The notes below the pieces were generated by a model. That model had not been told where the DNA came from. It saw only the letters and a program-made list of their open reading frames with translations, and made no database searches. Positions 47,604 to 56,573 of a stretch of DNA of 64,000 nucleotides are shown here, in pieces. Positions within the stretch are counted from its first letter, which is position 1. Each line of letters opens with the position of its first letter. Source of the stretch: Klebsiella electrica (lineage in GTDB: Bacteria > Pseudomonadota > Gammaproteobacteria > Enterobacterales > Enterobacteriaceae); assembly GCF_006711645.1 (NCBI RefSeq), contig NZ_CP041247.1, forward strand, positions 3,162,001 through 3,226,000, given 5' to 3'. The translations under genes and the position numbers were made by a program.

Positions 47604-49775
47604 CTATTGAGGAATCTCGGCTTCTCCGCCGGAGGGTTGATTTACTTGCCGCAGAAGATTGGTTAAATCCATGCGGTGGGAGTGGATTTGTCCTTGCCCT
47701 TTCAGGACAAGCTCAGCATCGGCACGGGCGCTGTCACCCTGCTTTGTCTGGAAGTCGCCAAGCAGTTTCAGTGCGGCGATCACATCATTTTTCTTGGTGC
47801 TGTCGGCAGATGCCAGAATCTCGACCACGCGTGCGGCTGACACCTGCGCCTCAGTCTGCGCTTTAAACGCTTCGACCTGGATTTTCGCCTGCTCATTCTG
47901 CGCTCTTTGCAGATCCGCCTGTCCCTGCAGTAGCACGCCTTGAGCCTGGACCATTGCCGGGTCTTGTTGGCCTTGGCTGGCCTGTTGAGCCTCTACAATC
48001 CATTGCTGCTCCTCTGGCGTTTCTGGTCGTTTTGCCCCCATCAGTATTAATTGCTTGTTGGCATAGTCACGCATCAGCTCAACGCCTTTACCATCCAGTA
48101 GCGTGAAGTACTGGAGCAGTAGTAACTGATATTCAGGCGTTCCCTGTGGCGTCTTGCCAAGCAATTCCAAAATCTCTGCGCGGTTCTGCTGCTTCATGCT
48201 CTGGAATGATGGGCCGACATCGGTATAGCACTCATAGCGACCACGAATGTCATTCATGACAACATGCTGACCGGTACTCAGGTCAACCATTTCAGCCAGC
48301 AACTGAACATCTTTCTCGCTGCCATCTTCAAGCGTGATGGTTACTTTGCGGGGGACGTCATAGATATCGTTGACGATGGACTGATAAATCTCACCATCGC
48401 GCCGCATGGCTGTAGCCAGGTTATCCTGAAATACGTAGGTTTCGAGGTCCGATCGCATATTTAACTGATTGACGGTCTCGAAAGCGACCTGGCCGCCATT
48501 TACTGCCTCTGCATCAACACCAAGAGTCGCAACCTCTTTTACTGCATTGGTTGCAGCCTCCAGCATGTAGGCGTTAGCCTGAGGCACTTCCGGGTTTTCA
48601 ATATAGGCAATCGGCTGCGGTGGTAAATCACCGTTATTCTCATCGGTACGATTCAACAGGTAGTACGGGTAATCATCGTTACCGTCATACATGTGCTCAT
48701 AGCCAGCGATCTGCTCAGCCCAGAAGATTGGCTTCTTCTTCGGGGTGCGGGCCACAATGTCGGCGTTGAATGACATAATCATGTTTCGCAGACGCTGACC
48801 GTCTTTTGTCAGGCGAACGACGCCCTCATAAACCTCTTTGCTCTCGACAAATCCCCATTCACCGAAGCACGGTACAATCGGGATATGCTCGCCGGCGATC
48901 ATCTGCTTGTCTTTGTAGATATCAGTGCAGGAAAGCAGCGTTTTGTACACGCGCTTGCGCTTAATCTGACGCTCGGCAATCTTCACCATGCCACGTTCTG
49001 CAAGCTCGTCGATGACATCCTTAATATCACGCTTGAAGTAGCTGACCGGCTCCCCCGTCATCGGGTCCTGATAGATAAACGCAGTCTCTTTCTTCTCCAC
49101 CACTTCATAAAATTCAGCGATGTGAATCGTGTCCTGCGTCAGCCAGGGGAATACCCAGTCATTCGGACTTTGGAAGCTCGGCTGATTGCTCGCGTCGATA
49201 TCGTTTTCTTCTGCGAAATTCTTCCAGCCGTCACGGCTCATCGAGTGGATGACAGTGCAGTGCTTCGCATCGCTCTTGTCCATCTGCTTGCTGTTGCTGT
49301 CCCATATGACGCATGAGCAGGCAGAGTGTATCGGCTCTCTGCGAATAACCTGATTGTTACTTGTAGGGTCCTGATCTTCATAGTCTGTGACGATACGCCA
49401 TGCACCAACGCCAGCCTCAACCTGCTCACGTACAGCGACGTTGACAGCTATCTTTGCCGAGTTATGCCGCATGTCGGTGCGGTACATCCCCATAAGGGTA
49501 TCTGCGGCATCAGGGCTGGCTCCGTCCTTAGGACGATACAGGACGTCAACAGGGTTCTGGCGCATCTCTGCAACGAGCTTACGCACTACAGGTCGCACAA
49601 CATCGAACTGGCCGCGATACTGCAAGGTTGTGTACTGCGTTAGCCAGTCATCCCATTGGCTCACCCGACTAAAGAATAAGTCGTTCTTAGCCTCGGTTCT
49701 GGCTTCGTCTCCGGCTGTCCAGTCTGCGTCAAAGCGACACAGAATGCTCTCCAGTCTGTTTTCGTTATCAGCCAT
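47604..49775 (-). CDS. Portal protein (P22 gp1-like)
   Basis: A 723-residue portal (P22 gp1 has 725). Features include [48 protein letters not shown] in the wing/stem region and a long C-terminal barrel helix rich in Gln, Ala and Glu (about residues 600-700). Twelve copies form the DNA channel at one capsid vertex and gauge headful packaging. It overlaps the terL stop by one base. Confidence 0.93.
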   Translation of the reverse strand: MADNENRLESILCRFDADWTAGDEARTEAKNDLFFSRVSQWDDWLTQYTTLQYRGQFDVVRPVVRKLVAEMRQNPVDVLYRPKDGASPDAADTLMGMYRTDMRHNSAKIAVNVAVREQVEAGVGAWRIVTDYEDQDPTSNNQVIRREPIHSACSCVIWDSNSKQMDKSDAKHCTVIHSMSRDGWKNFAEENDIDASNQPSFQSPNDWVFPWLTQDTIHIAEFYEVVEKKETAFIYQDPMTGEPVSYFKRDIKDVIDELAERGMVKIAERQIKRKRVYKTLLSCTDIYKDKQMIAGEHIPIVPCFGEWGFVESKEVYEGVVRLTKDGQRLRNMIMSFNADIVARTPKKKPIFWAEQIAGYEHMYDGNDDYPYYLLNRTDENNGDLPPQPIAYIENPEVPQANAYMLEAATNAVKEVATLGVDAEAVNGGQVAFETVNQLNMRSDLETYVFQDNLATAMRRDGEIYQSIVNDIYDVPRKVTITLEDGSEKDVQLLAEMVDLSTGQHVVMNDIRGRYECYTDVGPSFQSMKQQNRAEILELLGKTPQGTPEYQLLLLQYFTLLDGKGVELMRDYANKQLILMGAKRPETPEEQQWIVEAQQASQGQQDPAMVQAQGVLLQGQADLQRAQNEQAKIQVEAFKAQTEAQVSAARVVEILASADSTKKNDVIAALKLLGDFQTKQGDSARADAELVLKGQGQIHSHRMDLTNLLRQVNQPSGGEAEIPQ

Positions 49776-51223
49776 TATCTTCCTCTGGAAACTGGTCTAA
49801 TCGGAGCGGGGATTACCTTTTCTTTAACGACACCAATATCACCATAGCGTTTTGCAAAGCGGCGCATCATATAAGCGTATCTCGTAGCATCCATGAGATC
49901 ATCGCGTGTCTTGACGATGCGCCCTCGATCATCACGATGATAAAAATTAAACTCTTCGAACCAGTCACGCAGACCTGCAAAAACCTTAAACCTTCCGGAG
50001 TTCATCAGATCATGCAACTCAAATAGTCCAGGCTCTACCGAACGGGAGCCATCAGGCCACTGAGCGCAGTCAGGTAGCATTAAAAACCCAGCATCTTTAT
50101 AATATTCACGCTGCTGTAGACCGCTTCCCTTCTCTGTCTGCAATCCATCCTGAGGCCATGCCGTTGGCACCTTGTTAGCCCATGACTTAGTGGCACCCCA
50201 AGCCTCGGCGGGAGATGTCTTGCTCGCTTTCCACGCTTTGGTTACGTAGAAGGTTTCATTCTCTAAATCGATGGCCAACTGAACGCGACTCTGCGGATGG
50301 TCCCAGCCGAAGTCCATACCATCGATAACCATGTAATGCTTCGGTATCGGGAATGGCTCACAGGTGATCGTGTCTTCGCTGAAATCGAATATGCGACCGT
50401 GTCCAAGCATTGGAATACCTTTTGTGCGCATGTCGCGCTGATGCGGTGGATATGATTCGAGAAGTGATTTCTTCGTTTCTTCTGTCAGGTGCGGCGCGTC
50501 ATCCCACCCAACATTCATGCAAAATTGAGATTCGGCAGGTGTATCGAGTAGCTGAATAACCAACTCAGTGCGTCCGTTCTCCGGCGTAAACGTCAGAATT
50601 CCACGACCGCCACGGCCCTGGTCACCTGTAGCGGTACGCGTTAGCACCTGCGGGTAAATGGTCTGGTCCTCTGGCTCTTCGTCAATGTGGAACCAGTCGA
50701 TATCATCACCCATCAATGCATGCTGGCCCTGCGTATATGACCAGAACTGAATTTTGCTAAGGTCTCCACTACTGTGCCTGATATAGGCGGAACGAACTGC
50801 ATTTGGCGTCCCCGTCATGGGTTCGGTTGATACAATGCGATCCGGTGGAATAAGGCCGCCAGAAAACTGTCCGTTTACCTTTTTACCGATAATGGCAGCC
50901 TGGAGGAGATCTCTGCATTTCTCGCCGGAATAACCCAGGCACCACATTAATGGGGCATGGCCGAACCGGTGACCCTCCCACCCCTCAGGATATTCACCCA
51001 GTAAATGGATGGCATCGATATATGTGGCGGTATCTGTTTTCCCAACCCGGTTTGCGGCTATCAGTGCGCACTGGCGGTATTCGGCTGTTGCTGATATGAA
51101 TTTTCTCTGCCAGGCATAGCGTGTATCGTAATAACTCCTGTACCGATAAACCTTTGCCCTTCGCTTTTTCTCCTCCAGAAGCTTTATCAGCTCAACTTTC
51201 TCCTCCCGGCTGAGATTGTGCAT
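49775..51223 (-). CDS. terL: Terminase large subunit
   Basis: A 482-residue packaging motor, nearest in size to the Sf6 type. The N-terminal ATPase has Walker A AANRVGKT and a Walker-B-like DWFHIDEEP. The C-terminal RNase H-like nuclease begins near [13 protein letters not shown], with a catalytic Asp, and includes [12 protein letters not shown]. It pumps DNA into the head and cuts by headful (pac). It overlaps terS by 32 bp. Confidence 0.92.
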   Translation of the reverse strand: MHNLSREEKVELIKLLEEKKRRAKVYRYRSYYDTRYAWQRKFISATAEYRQCALIAANRVGKTDTATYIDAIHLLGEYPEGWEGHRFGHAPLMWCLGYSGEKCRDLLQAAIIGKKVNGQFSGGLIPPDRIVSTEPMTGTPNAVRSAYIRHSSGDLSKIQFWSYTQGQHALMGDDIDWFHIDEEPEDQTIYPQVLTRTATGDQGRGGRGILTFTPENGRTELVIQLLDTPAESQFCMNVGWDDAPHLTEETKKSLLESYPPHQRDMRTKGIPMLGHGRIFDFSEDTITCEPFPIPKHYMVIDGMDFGWDHPQSRVQLAIDLENETFYVTKAWKASKTSPAEAWGATKSWANKVPTAWPQDGLQTEKGSGLQQREYYKDAGFLMLPDCAQWPDGSRSVEPGLFELHDLMNSGRFKVFAGLRDWFEEFNFYHRDDRGRIVKTRDDLMDATRYAYMMRRFAKRYGDIGVVKEKVIPAPIRPVSRGR

Positions 51224-51944
51224 CTGTTAGCTCCTGCAGGCGCCGATCTAACTCTTCATCGGTCAGGTCGGTAATCGTGATTTTTTGGTCATGCTGCACT
51301 CTTTCTCCATAGCGTTTAGGTGCAAGCTTTGACACATACCATTTTCGGGCATCAACCCGAAGCCTTGATCGTGCCACTCGCTCATGATTGGTCTGCTCCT
51401 TACCGTCGTCATCTACGATGATGTCTCCCGCGCTGTCATCGGCTATTTCGATTATTTCTTCGGCTAACAATTCCGCCTGAATCTCGCGCGCCCGCGCGTA
51501 CTGTTGCATAAAGTCTTCATGCCTCTGCAACCAATACATTACAGACCTGATAGATGGCATGCCGGGACGCTTACAAATTGAACGCAAACTTTCACCAAGC
51601 ATAAGAAGATTGCAGATATCCTCTGCCACCTCTGGCATATAGTCTGTAGGGCGCCCAGACCTGTTTCTGGTCCTTGTGCACTCTTTTCCTGGAGGTTGAA
51701 TCTCACCGGTTTTATTTGAAGGCGGAGATTGCGCATTATCTTTGAGCGGATCGCTTTTTTGCGCAGTGCGCAATTTCTTCTGCGCAGGTTTTTGCGCAGT
51801 TTGCGCAGTGGGTTTCTTGATATATCGACGGGCAGTAGCGTAGTTCAGTCCCTGCGCTTCACACCAGTCCTTCGGTGATACGCCGGTTGCGGCATGTTCG
51901 GACAGGAACCGTTGCTGAAGCTCGCCCCAGTCCGGTTTTGCCAT
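51192..51944 (-). CDS. terS: Terminase small subunit with N-terminal HTH extension
   Basis: A 250-residue protein. Residues 1-42 look like a DNA-binding helix-turn-helix (DWCEAQGLNYATARRYIKKP). A Gln/Ala/Lys linker (about 43-70) repeats TAQ/PAQ units. Residues about 95-230 match the Sf6 gp1-type small terminase (PEVAEDICNLLMLGESLRSICKRPGMPSIRSVMYWLQ and ARAREIQAELLAEEIIEIAD). It should recognise the pac site and recruit TerL. The linker DNA contains a cluster of TGCGCA sites. Confidence 0.88.
   Translation of the reverse strand: MAKPDWGELQQRFLSEHAATGVSPKDWCEAQGLNYATARRYIKKPTAQTAQKPAQKKLRTAQKSDPLKDNAQSPPSNKTGEIQPPGKECTRTRNRSGRPTDYMPEVAEDICNLLMLGESLRSICKRPGMPSIRSVMYWLQRHEDFMQQYARAREIQAELLAEEIIEIADDSAGDIIVDDDGKEQTNHERVARSRLRVDARKWYVSKLAPKRYGERVQHDQKITITDLTDEELDRRLQELTDAQSQPGGES
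51730..51807. repeat. Cluster of TGCGCA sites inside terS (possible pac)
   Basis: The 6-bp palindrome TGCGCA occurs at 51730, 51760, 51767, 51781, 51793 and 51802. Five copies lie within 48 bp. P22-like phages place pac inside the small-terminase gene, so this is a candidate packaging site. It could equally be a by-product of the repeated TAQ codons. Confidence 0.5.
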
Positions 51945-51985
51945 GTATAATCCTTTTTAACCATTTGAATAGATTAAGGGATGCT

Positions 51986-52573
51986 ATGATTCAGGATTTA
52001 CTGCTGGAAGCGATAAAACATGAAAGGATGTTAAAAAAACTGGATGAACTTAATGCTCACTTTTACAACCGTAAGCATGAAACTCAGATTCGTGACGAGT
52101 TGGTAGTTATCATTAACCAGATAAGCTCTGTGGTAGCTATAAGTGAACATCCTAAACTTAGAGGTGGTGCAGTAGACTTATCGATCTATGAACCGCCGCA
52201 ATCGTCCATCGAAGACAGCGATAGTATCGCCACCATAGAACTCAAACATCACTATCCGCGAGATTTGCTTCTTGAACCGGTGCAAAGAGACATTCTGTCG
52301 GACCTATCAAGGACGGTAGTGTTACCAACTACTCACTTTGTTCACGTGATCCAGCAAAGAATTATTCACACACCCCCACTAATAGGGAAAGTAAAATTCC
52401 TCCAAAGAGATACCAATGACATATCCTTTTGCGTGAGAACTTTGGAAGAACTAGATGCTTTTCCTAGAGAATTTCAAAAAAAAGCAATTAGCATTAAAGT
52501 TCACGGAAACGTAACTTCGACATATACATTTAACATATACACGCTGCCCAAATTGAAAACAAAAGACACTTAA
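51986..52573 (+). CDS. Putative PD-(D/E)xK nuclease-fold protein (moron)
   Basis: A 195-residue protein, start ATG at 51986 with TAAGGG upstream, reading against the late genes. A pattern like the PD-(D/E)xK core is visible: Glu32 in a helix (HETQIRDEL), Asp64 in GGAVDLSIY, then Glu85-Leu-Lys87 in SIATIELKHHY, followed by a helix with Gln100. That spacing fits a restriction-endonuclease-like fold. It is AT-rich compared with terS. Position and strand mark it as an accessory gene with its own promoter. The target and partner are unknown; defence or superinfection control is inference. Confidence 0.6.
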   Translation: MIQDLLLEAIKHERMLKKLDELNAHFYNRKHETQIRDELVVIINQISSVVAISEHPKLRGGAVDLSIYEPPQSSIEDSDSIATIELKHHYPRDLLLEPVQRDILSDLSRTVVLPTTHFVHVIQQRIIHTPPLIGKVKFLQRDTNDISFCVRTLEELDAFPREFQKKAISIKVHGNVTSTYTFNIYTLPKLKTKDT

Positions 52574-52624
52574 AATTTACCAAATTCAACCAGTAAACAG
52601 AGCGTAATTTAAATCACTGGCAAT

Positions 52625-52667
52625 GGAAGCATTATCGAAGCCACTCTGTGAATGGCTCCTGTAATGC
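52625..52667. repeat. Conserved stem-loop after the nuclease-like gene
   Basis: GCATTATCGAAGCCAC-TCTGTGAAT-GGCTCCTGTAATG, split here for length. The GAGCC/GGCTC-type stem and its flanks recur after the next small gene (52936-52976). It is probably a terminator or processing hairpin. Confidence 0.55.
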
Positions 52668-52757
52668 TATCTGGCGTTGATGGTTTGTTGATAATTTCCA
52701 AAACTGGCTGGGGTAACATATCGGCGAAACCATGCTTACCCACAGAGGTATGCCCCA

Positions 52758-52928
52758 ATGAGTAAGAATCAGATTCGCTGGGCAGGGATAGCCATTATGA
52801 TGTTTTGCCTGGTTAATAGCATGATGGAGTTCTCTTCACCTGAAAAACGAAATCTCGCCATCGTTTCGGCTGTAGGCAGCATTGTCTACATTGCATGCAT
52901 GCTGCGTCTTGTTCTCAGAAAAAAATAA
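52758..52928 (+). CDS. Two-TM miniprotein
   Basis: A 56-residue protein with start MSKNQIRWAGIAIMMFCLV and two hydrophobic segments (about residues 9-24 and 33-51) separated by FSSPEKRN. It ends with the basic RKK. AGAGG lies about ten bases upstream. It was too short for a standard ORF cut-off. It sits between the nuclease-like and ClpP-like genes on the same strand, followed by the repeated stem-loop. The form suits an inner-membrane anchor or toxin-like effector; no family is recognised. Confidence 0.55.
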   Translation: MSKNQIRWAGIAIMMFCLVNSMMEFSSPEKRNLAIVSAVGSIVYIACMLRLVLRKK

Positions 52929-52935
52929 CCCTTAT

Positions 52936-52976
52936 GGCATTATCGAGCCACCTCTTGAAGTGGCTCTGTAATGTCC
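52936..52976. repeat. Second copy of the conserved stem-loop
   Basis: GGCATTATCGAGCCACC, then TCTTGAAGTGGCTCTGTAATG. It shares the outer motif and stem with 52625-52667 and lies 8 bp after the miniprotein stop. GAGCCAC pairs with GTGGCTC. Confidence 0.6.
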
Positions 52977-53074
52977 TGCTTCATGAAATTATTTCATCTA
53001 CCTTTAAGCAGAAAACCTTTCACCTAATGTGCATTATGAAAATGCCAATTGCGGCATACCTCGGGGAAACTGAA

Positions 53075-53635
53075 ATGATCCATACCGTTCACTTCATGAC
53101 AGATGTAACCGTTCCTTCTGTCACTAGCCTTATGGACGTTTGCCTTAAAGCGATATCGAATCCCAACCAAGTAATTTCAGAAATTAGACTTTATATCTCA
53201 AGTAAGGGCGGCGATACCGTTGCTGGTTTTACTGCATATAACTTCCTGAAATCTCTTCCAGTAAAGGTGACGACACATAACCTGAGTAACGTTGAATCTA
53301 TTGCAAATGTTATTTTCATGGCTGGTTCTGAGCGATTTGCTAATCCGCTCTCAAGGTTTTTGCTACATCCTCTACATTGGGGTTTTGCAGCACCACAAGC
53401 AGACCACCTCAGGCTTAGGGAGTGGGCAGCATGCCTGGATGACGACTTGCACCGATTTGTAAAAGTGATGAATGCCGAGTCTCTCGCTATTACCCCAGAC
53501 GAGCAAATTGACTGGGGTGATTTGATTACTTCTGCAACCATCATTGATCCGGGAAGGGCCACCGAGTTGAGTATGGTCCAGAAGGTCGAGGCTGCTACCA
53601 TACCTGCCGAGTCGATCAGATGGTGGGTTCTGTAA
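53075..53635 (+). CDS. ClpP/crotonase-fold serine protease-like protein (moron)
   Basis: A 186-residue protein with a ClpP-like core: EIRLYISSKGGDTVAGFTAYNFLKS corresponds to the strand-turn-helix with the oxyanion GG. The likely nucleophile Ser is in NVESIANVIFMAGSERFA, and the likely His in SRFLLHPLHWGF. The usual catalytic Asp near EAxxxGLVD aligns by eye with Gln in ATELSMVQKVE, so the triad may be altered. I chose the ATG at 53075 (MIHTVHFMTD), with CGGGGAAACTGAA upstream; longer starts lack an SD. It shares strand and spacing with the nuclease-like and miniprotein genes. The substrate is unknown. Confidence 0.6.
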   Translation: MIHTVHFMTDVTVPSVTSLMDVCLKAISNPNQVISEIRLYISSKGGDTVAGFTAYNFLKSLPVKVTTHNLSNVESIANVIFMAGSERFANPLSRFLLHPLHWGFAAPQADHLRLREWAACLDDDLHRFVKVMNAESLAITPDEQIDWGDLITSATIIDPGRATELSMVQKVEAATIPAESIRWWVL

Positions 53636-53664
53636 CATTATTGAGTCTCCCAATAAGTGCGGGC

Positions 53665-53877
53665 TCATTGGCCCGCTCGTTTCTTCTCAGCGCTCCGGAT
53701 ATCAGCCTTATCCCGATTGCATTGCCCCAGCGCCGATAGCAGGTTGACGTTTAAATCCAGGCTCTCGCCCCACGTCAGATTGTCTGGGATTGCCGGTTGC
53801 GGTGTATCAGCTGTCAGGCTGGATGGCAACGGAACCACCGGTACCTTGATGTAAACCGTTCGCGTATTGCTGACCAA
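53665..53877 (-). pseudogene. Remnant with a second spanin-like C-terminal module
   Basis: About 70 codons (TVYIKVPVVPLPSSLTADTP, then LTWGESLDLNVNLLSALGQCNRDKAD). A proline-rich start and the WG-LDL-QCN-DK module resemble the end of phage o-spanin or tail-lysis lipoproteins. A stop codon lies just upstream and no signal peptide or lipobox precedes it, so the 5' part seems lost. The next upstream gene ends with the same module. Confidence 0.5.
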
Positions 53878-53880
53878 TTA

Positions 53881-53907
53881 AAAAGCCACCTGCTAACGGT
53901 GGCTTTT
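53881..53907. terminator. Bidirectional terminator
   Basis: AAAAGCCACC and GGTGGCTTTT form a perfect 10-bp stem with a 7-nt loop, with A- and T-runs at the ends. It sits between the spanin-like remnant and the membrane-protein gene. Confidence 0.75.
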
Positions 53908-53936
53908 GTGATGGAAATTCAAATCATTTTGACGAT

Positions 53937-54449
53937 TCACTGTTTGTCGATTTTGTTTATTATCTCTTGCTTGTCATCATTACACTGCTTGAGCGAAACC
54001 AGCGTATCGCCATAAAGATCGAGCAACTGCCCCCAAGTAATTCCTTTAGGGATATCAGGGGCAACATTAGATTTTCGTAATTCATCGGGTATTGAAACTA
54101 TTTTTGCTGCTTGCCTGACGTTTGCGGCAGAGATAAAAATTGTTCCTATATAACCAACTGAATTTAGAATAATTATTGCTATGACAAAATATCTCATTCC
54201 CTTACTGCGCAACTTCCGGCATAGCTTGTATGCATCAGAACCGACATAACACAGTGATATGATCGTCAGCACCGAGAACGAGATGGCAGAAATGAGATAT
54301 GTTATTGAAGCCATTAGATTAACCCGCTCAGAAAAGTAAATTGCAGCCAAGTAATATGAGCCAGCAACTAGAACCAGTACCGAGGCAAGAAAAGCCACTG
54401 AGTCTTTAAAAAAGGTTTTTATTAAAGCTAATGGGGATGAATCACTCAT
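53937..54449 (-). CDS. Membrane protein with spanin-like C-terminal module
   Basis: A 170-residue protein, ATG at 54449 with AGGAACCACA upstream. About three hydrophobic segments (near residues 18-40, 45-70 and 85-110) are followed by a soluble tail: PDIPKGITWGQLLDLYGDTL, then SLKQCNDDKQEIINK. That tail matches the C-terminus of the remnant at 53665-53877 (PAIPDNLTWGESLDLN, then GQCNRDKADI). The gene is AT-rich and lies after Rz, the slot for accessory lysis or exclusion genes. Function unknown. Confidence 0.65.
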   Translation of the reverse strand: MSDSSPLALIKTFFKDSVAFLASVLVLVAGSYYLAAIYFSERVNLMASITYLISAISFSVLTIISLCYVGSDAYKLCRKLRSKGMRYFVIAIIILNSVGYIGTIFISAANVRQAAKIVSIPDELRKSNVAPDIPKGITWGQLLDLYGDTLVSLKQCNDDKQEIINKIDKQ

Positions 54450-54499
54450 TGTGGTTCCTGTTATGAGTAGTTGTAATCCCAAAAAGATACACTACTTGA

Positions 54500-54961
54500 T
54501 CACTTCAGGCACTGCGTGCGGATGTAGTCCTGCAGGTAGCTCACTTGCCCTGTGATGGTGGCGATTCCGGCTCGGAGACGCCAATAATCCCGTTCAGCGG
54601 AGTCAGTAAGTCGGGGGCCGGAAGCATCGCCCATGCCGCTGGCGCCGGTCGCTCCGTTCGCGGGACATTTTGCGTTGAGCTGCAGCCGACGCTTGCCAGA
54701 AGCAACATCACGCTCAAGCTGATCGATAGTGGCTTTAGCATCTGCCAGTTCTCCTGTGTATTTGGCATCCAGTGCAGCGACGTCACGCTGACGGGTCTGC
54801 ATGTCGGTGATAGTGGCGTTCGCCAGATTCAGCGCCTGTGTTTTCTTGTCGCGCTGGCGCTTATATTCGGTAGCATTGGTGTGGTAGTGACTGGCAAGCC
54901 ACCCAAGACAAACAATCAGGCAGATAACCACTGCGCTGATAATGGCGGTTAAGCGGCTCAT
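54500..54961 (-). CDS. Rz: Rz inner-membrane spanin
   Basis: A 153-residue type II membrane protein with an N-terminal TM (residues 5-24) and a periplasmic coiled coil (about 30-95). It ends RTQCLK. With Rz1 it bridges the envelope and fuses the membranes in the last step of lysis. Rz1 is nested in another frame inside it, as in lambda. It starts where the endolysin gene stops. Confidence 0.9.
   Translation of the reverse strand: MSRLTAIISAVVICLIVCLGWLASHYHTNATEYKRQRDKKTQALNLANATITDMQTRQRDVAALDAKYTGELADAKATIDQLERDVASGKRRLQLNAKCPANGATGASGMGDASGPRLTDSAERDYWRLRAGIATITGQVSYLQDYIRTQCLK
54541..54741 (-). CDS. Rz1: Rz1 outer-membrane lipoprotein spanin (nested)
   Basis: A 66-residue lipoprotein in a different frame inside Rz. 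The signal peptide [20 protein letters not shown] ends in a lipobox with the modified Cys. The mature part contains [20 protein letters not shown], which matches lambda Rz1 (PPPAWIMQPPPDWQTPLNGI). It pairs with Rz. Confidence 0.88.
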   Translation of the reverse strand: MLKPLSISLSVMLLLASVGCSSTQNVPRTERPAPAAWAMLPAPDLLTPLNGIIGVSEPESPPSQGK

Positions 54962-55527
54962 CAGAATACTCCCGGAGCAGATGGCGGAACGCCGGGATTT
55001 AATGGCCCGAAACCATCATCTACTTTCTGTGGTTTTTCACCCCATAGACACACTTCGCGCTCAATCTCGCGGCGCGTTACCAGACCCTTCCACTGCTTGC
55101 CTTTGGCGTAGGTCCAGCGGCGCAACTGGTCACACGCGCCGTTCTGGTCGCCATGGTTGATTTTGCGCAGCAGCGTGGAGGTCTGGAAATTGCCAGCGCC
55201 AACGTTATACGCGAACGAGTACAGCGCCCCACGCATCGTTTCGGGGATTGGCTGTTTGATATACGGGTTAATCTGGCGGGCGACGGTGTTCAGGTCTTTA
55301 TTGAGCAGTGAGCGACACTCAGTCTCGGTGTAGGTTTTGCCTAGCAGGATATCGTTGCCCGTGTGGCCATAGCAGACCGTCCAGACGCCAACCACATCCT
55401 GATAAGGCTTATACCGCACACCCTCAAGCCCATCGTTACCAGTCGGACCTGTGATAAGCGCAGAAGCGATAGCAACAGCTCCACCGCCAACAGCTGCAAT
55501 GACACTTTTTCGAAGTGCTGGAGACAT
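54961..55527 (-). CDS. SAR endolysin (phage 21-type muramidase)
   Basis: A 188-residue GH24 lysozyme close to phage 21 R. The N-terminal signal-anchor-release segment (about residues 8-27) is weakly hydrophobic and Gly/Ala-rich. The catalytic Glu-8-Asp-5-Thr triad is in [20 protein letters not shown] plus GHT. A proline-rich C-terminal tail ([17 protein letters not shown]) extends beyond the phage 21 protein as I recall it. It is exported inactive and activated when the pinholin depolarises the membrane. Confidence 0.92.
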   Translation of the reverse strand: MSPALRKSVIAAVGGGAVAIASALITGPTGNDGLEGVRYKPYQDVVGVWTVCYGHTGNDILLGKTYTETECRSLLNKDLNTVARQINPYIKQPIPETMRGALYSFAYNVGAGNFQTSTLLRKINHGDQNGACDQLRRWTYAKGKQWKGLVTRREIEREVCLWGEKPQKVDDGFGPLNPGVPPSAPGVF

Positions 55528-55742
55528 TATTCACCCCTTGCAGCTTTACGCCGGTCTTCTTTGATTTTGAAATACAAATTTGTCAGGTAGGTAAGGAAAC
55601 CGAATACCAGACTCCCAAGAACGCCAATGGCAGCCCACTGGGATGGGGATACTTTGTCGAGCAGTTGTAGCATCCAGAACCCCGCGCTACCTGCGGACGA
55701 GCCGTAGGCAATGCCTGTAGTGAGTTTGTCCATTCTGTGCAT
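55527..55742 (-). CDS. Pinholin S21-like with dual start
   Basis: A 71-residue pinholin, nearly identical by eye to phage 21 S ([39 protein letters not shown]). Two Met codons (MHRM) preserve the dual start of S21, giving a 71-residue antiholin and a 68-residue holin. The first TM is a SAR domain that must leave the membrane before TM2 forms pinholes. It overlaps the endolysin gene by one base. Confidence 0.93.
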   Translation of the reverse strand: MHRMDKLTTGIAYGSSAGSAGFWMLQLLDKVSPSQWAAIGVLGSLVFGFLTYLTNLYFKIKEDRRKAARGE

Positions 55743-56079
55743 GCTCCACCTCCGTTGTTGACGGATGGCGCTGTGTGTTTAAAAGGGCGGCTCAACAGGC
55801 TGGATTAGCAAGATCGCTTCCAGTTCATTCCCCGTGAGCCTTATGAGTTATGGAATGGCCGCCAGATGGATTAACGACAACGCACAGAGTGAATGACGTT
55901 CTGGCGGCCAAAACAGAAAGAGCCGCCTGGTGGCAGCTCTGAGCGGGCTTTTTTCGCCCAAAGAAAAGCCCCGGGAGTACCGAGGCTTAAGAGTCTGTTG
56001 CAGGTCTTCTTCCCTGCCGTCACCGTTGTCGTTATTTAAAGTCCTGCACGTCTGGACTAAAGCATCGGTAGATTGAAAC
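55743..56079 (-). other. Leader upstream of holin with tandem terminators
   Basis: About 340 bp with no gene. On the minus strand three hairpins follow each other: AAGCCTCGG/CCGGGGCTT with TTTTCTTT (about 55963-55988), GGGC/GCCC (55944-55959), and AGAGCTGCC/GGCGGCTCT followed by TTTCTGTTTT (about 55909-55940). Such terminators before the lysis genes would need Q-type antitermination. Confidence 0.6.
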
Positions 56080-56274
56080 CTACACCTGCTGTGTGGCGCC
56101 GGGTGCCTCCCGGTGAGCCTTTGGTCGACCACCAGGGGCTCGCATCGTTAATTGACTCACAACATGATTAATCTGGTCGTTTCGCCCCGCCGCATAGGGG
56201 GATTCACCACACCGATAATCTATGATGCCATCATCCCTGCCGTCAATAACCTGACACTCTGTCAAAGGCACCAT
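56080..56274 (-). other. Q-to-holin interval with open 64-codon frame
   Basis: An open frame with ATG start (MVPLTECQVIDGRDDGI) and no visible SD. The DNA resembles, from memory, a block common between Q and S in enteric lambdoid prophages. Coding is doubtful; a structured late-leader RNA is as likely. Confidence 0.35.
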
Positions 56275-56295
56275 TTAGATGCCTTTTGCACAATA

Positions 56296-56490
56296 TCACG
56301 CTTTTCGCTTAAATGACCGGTGTGCGTAGACCGCCAACGCCGCAACGATAACCACCAGCAGAACCAGATCCAGCAGCATGCCCGCCAGCCGCCACGCTAC
56401 GAGCAGCACAACGGAAAGAGCACTGGCTAACCAGGCACGCCGACTCTTCACGATTATCGACTCAATGCTCTTACCTGTTGTGCTCTTCAA
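56296..56490 (-). CDS. Possible small membrane protein
   Basis: A 64-residue frame starting at TTG with no good SD. It has a clear two-part hydrophobic region (about residues 19-56: LASALSVVLLVAWRLAG, then LLDLVLLVVIVAALAVYA) and a basic end. The strong membrane profile argues for a gene, the weak start against it. It lies in the Q-holin interval. Confidence 0.35.
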   Translation of the reverse strand: MKSTTGKSIESIIVKSRRAWLASALSVVLLVAWRLAGMLLDLVLLVVIVAALAVYAHRSFKRKA

Positions 56491-56573
56491 TCTGGCTCAG
56501 GACTCTCGCGTATGAGCTTCAACGTGTAGTGCGGCACGTATTCACTCAAGAGCCCTGACCGGATTGCAGAAAG

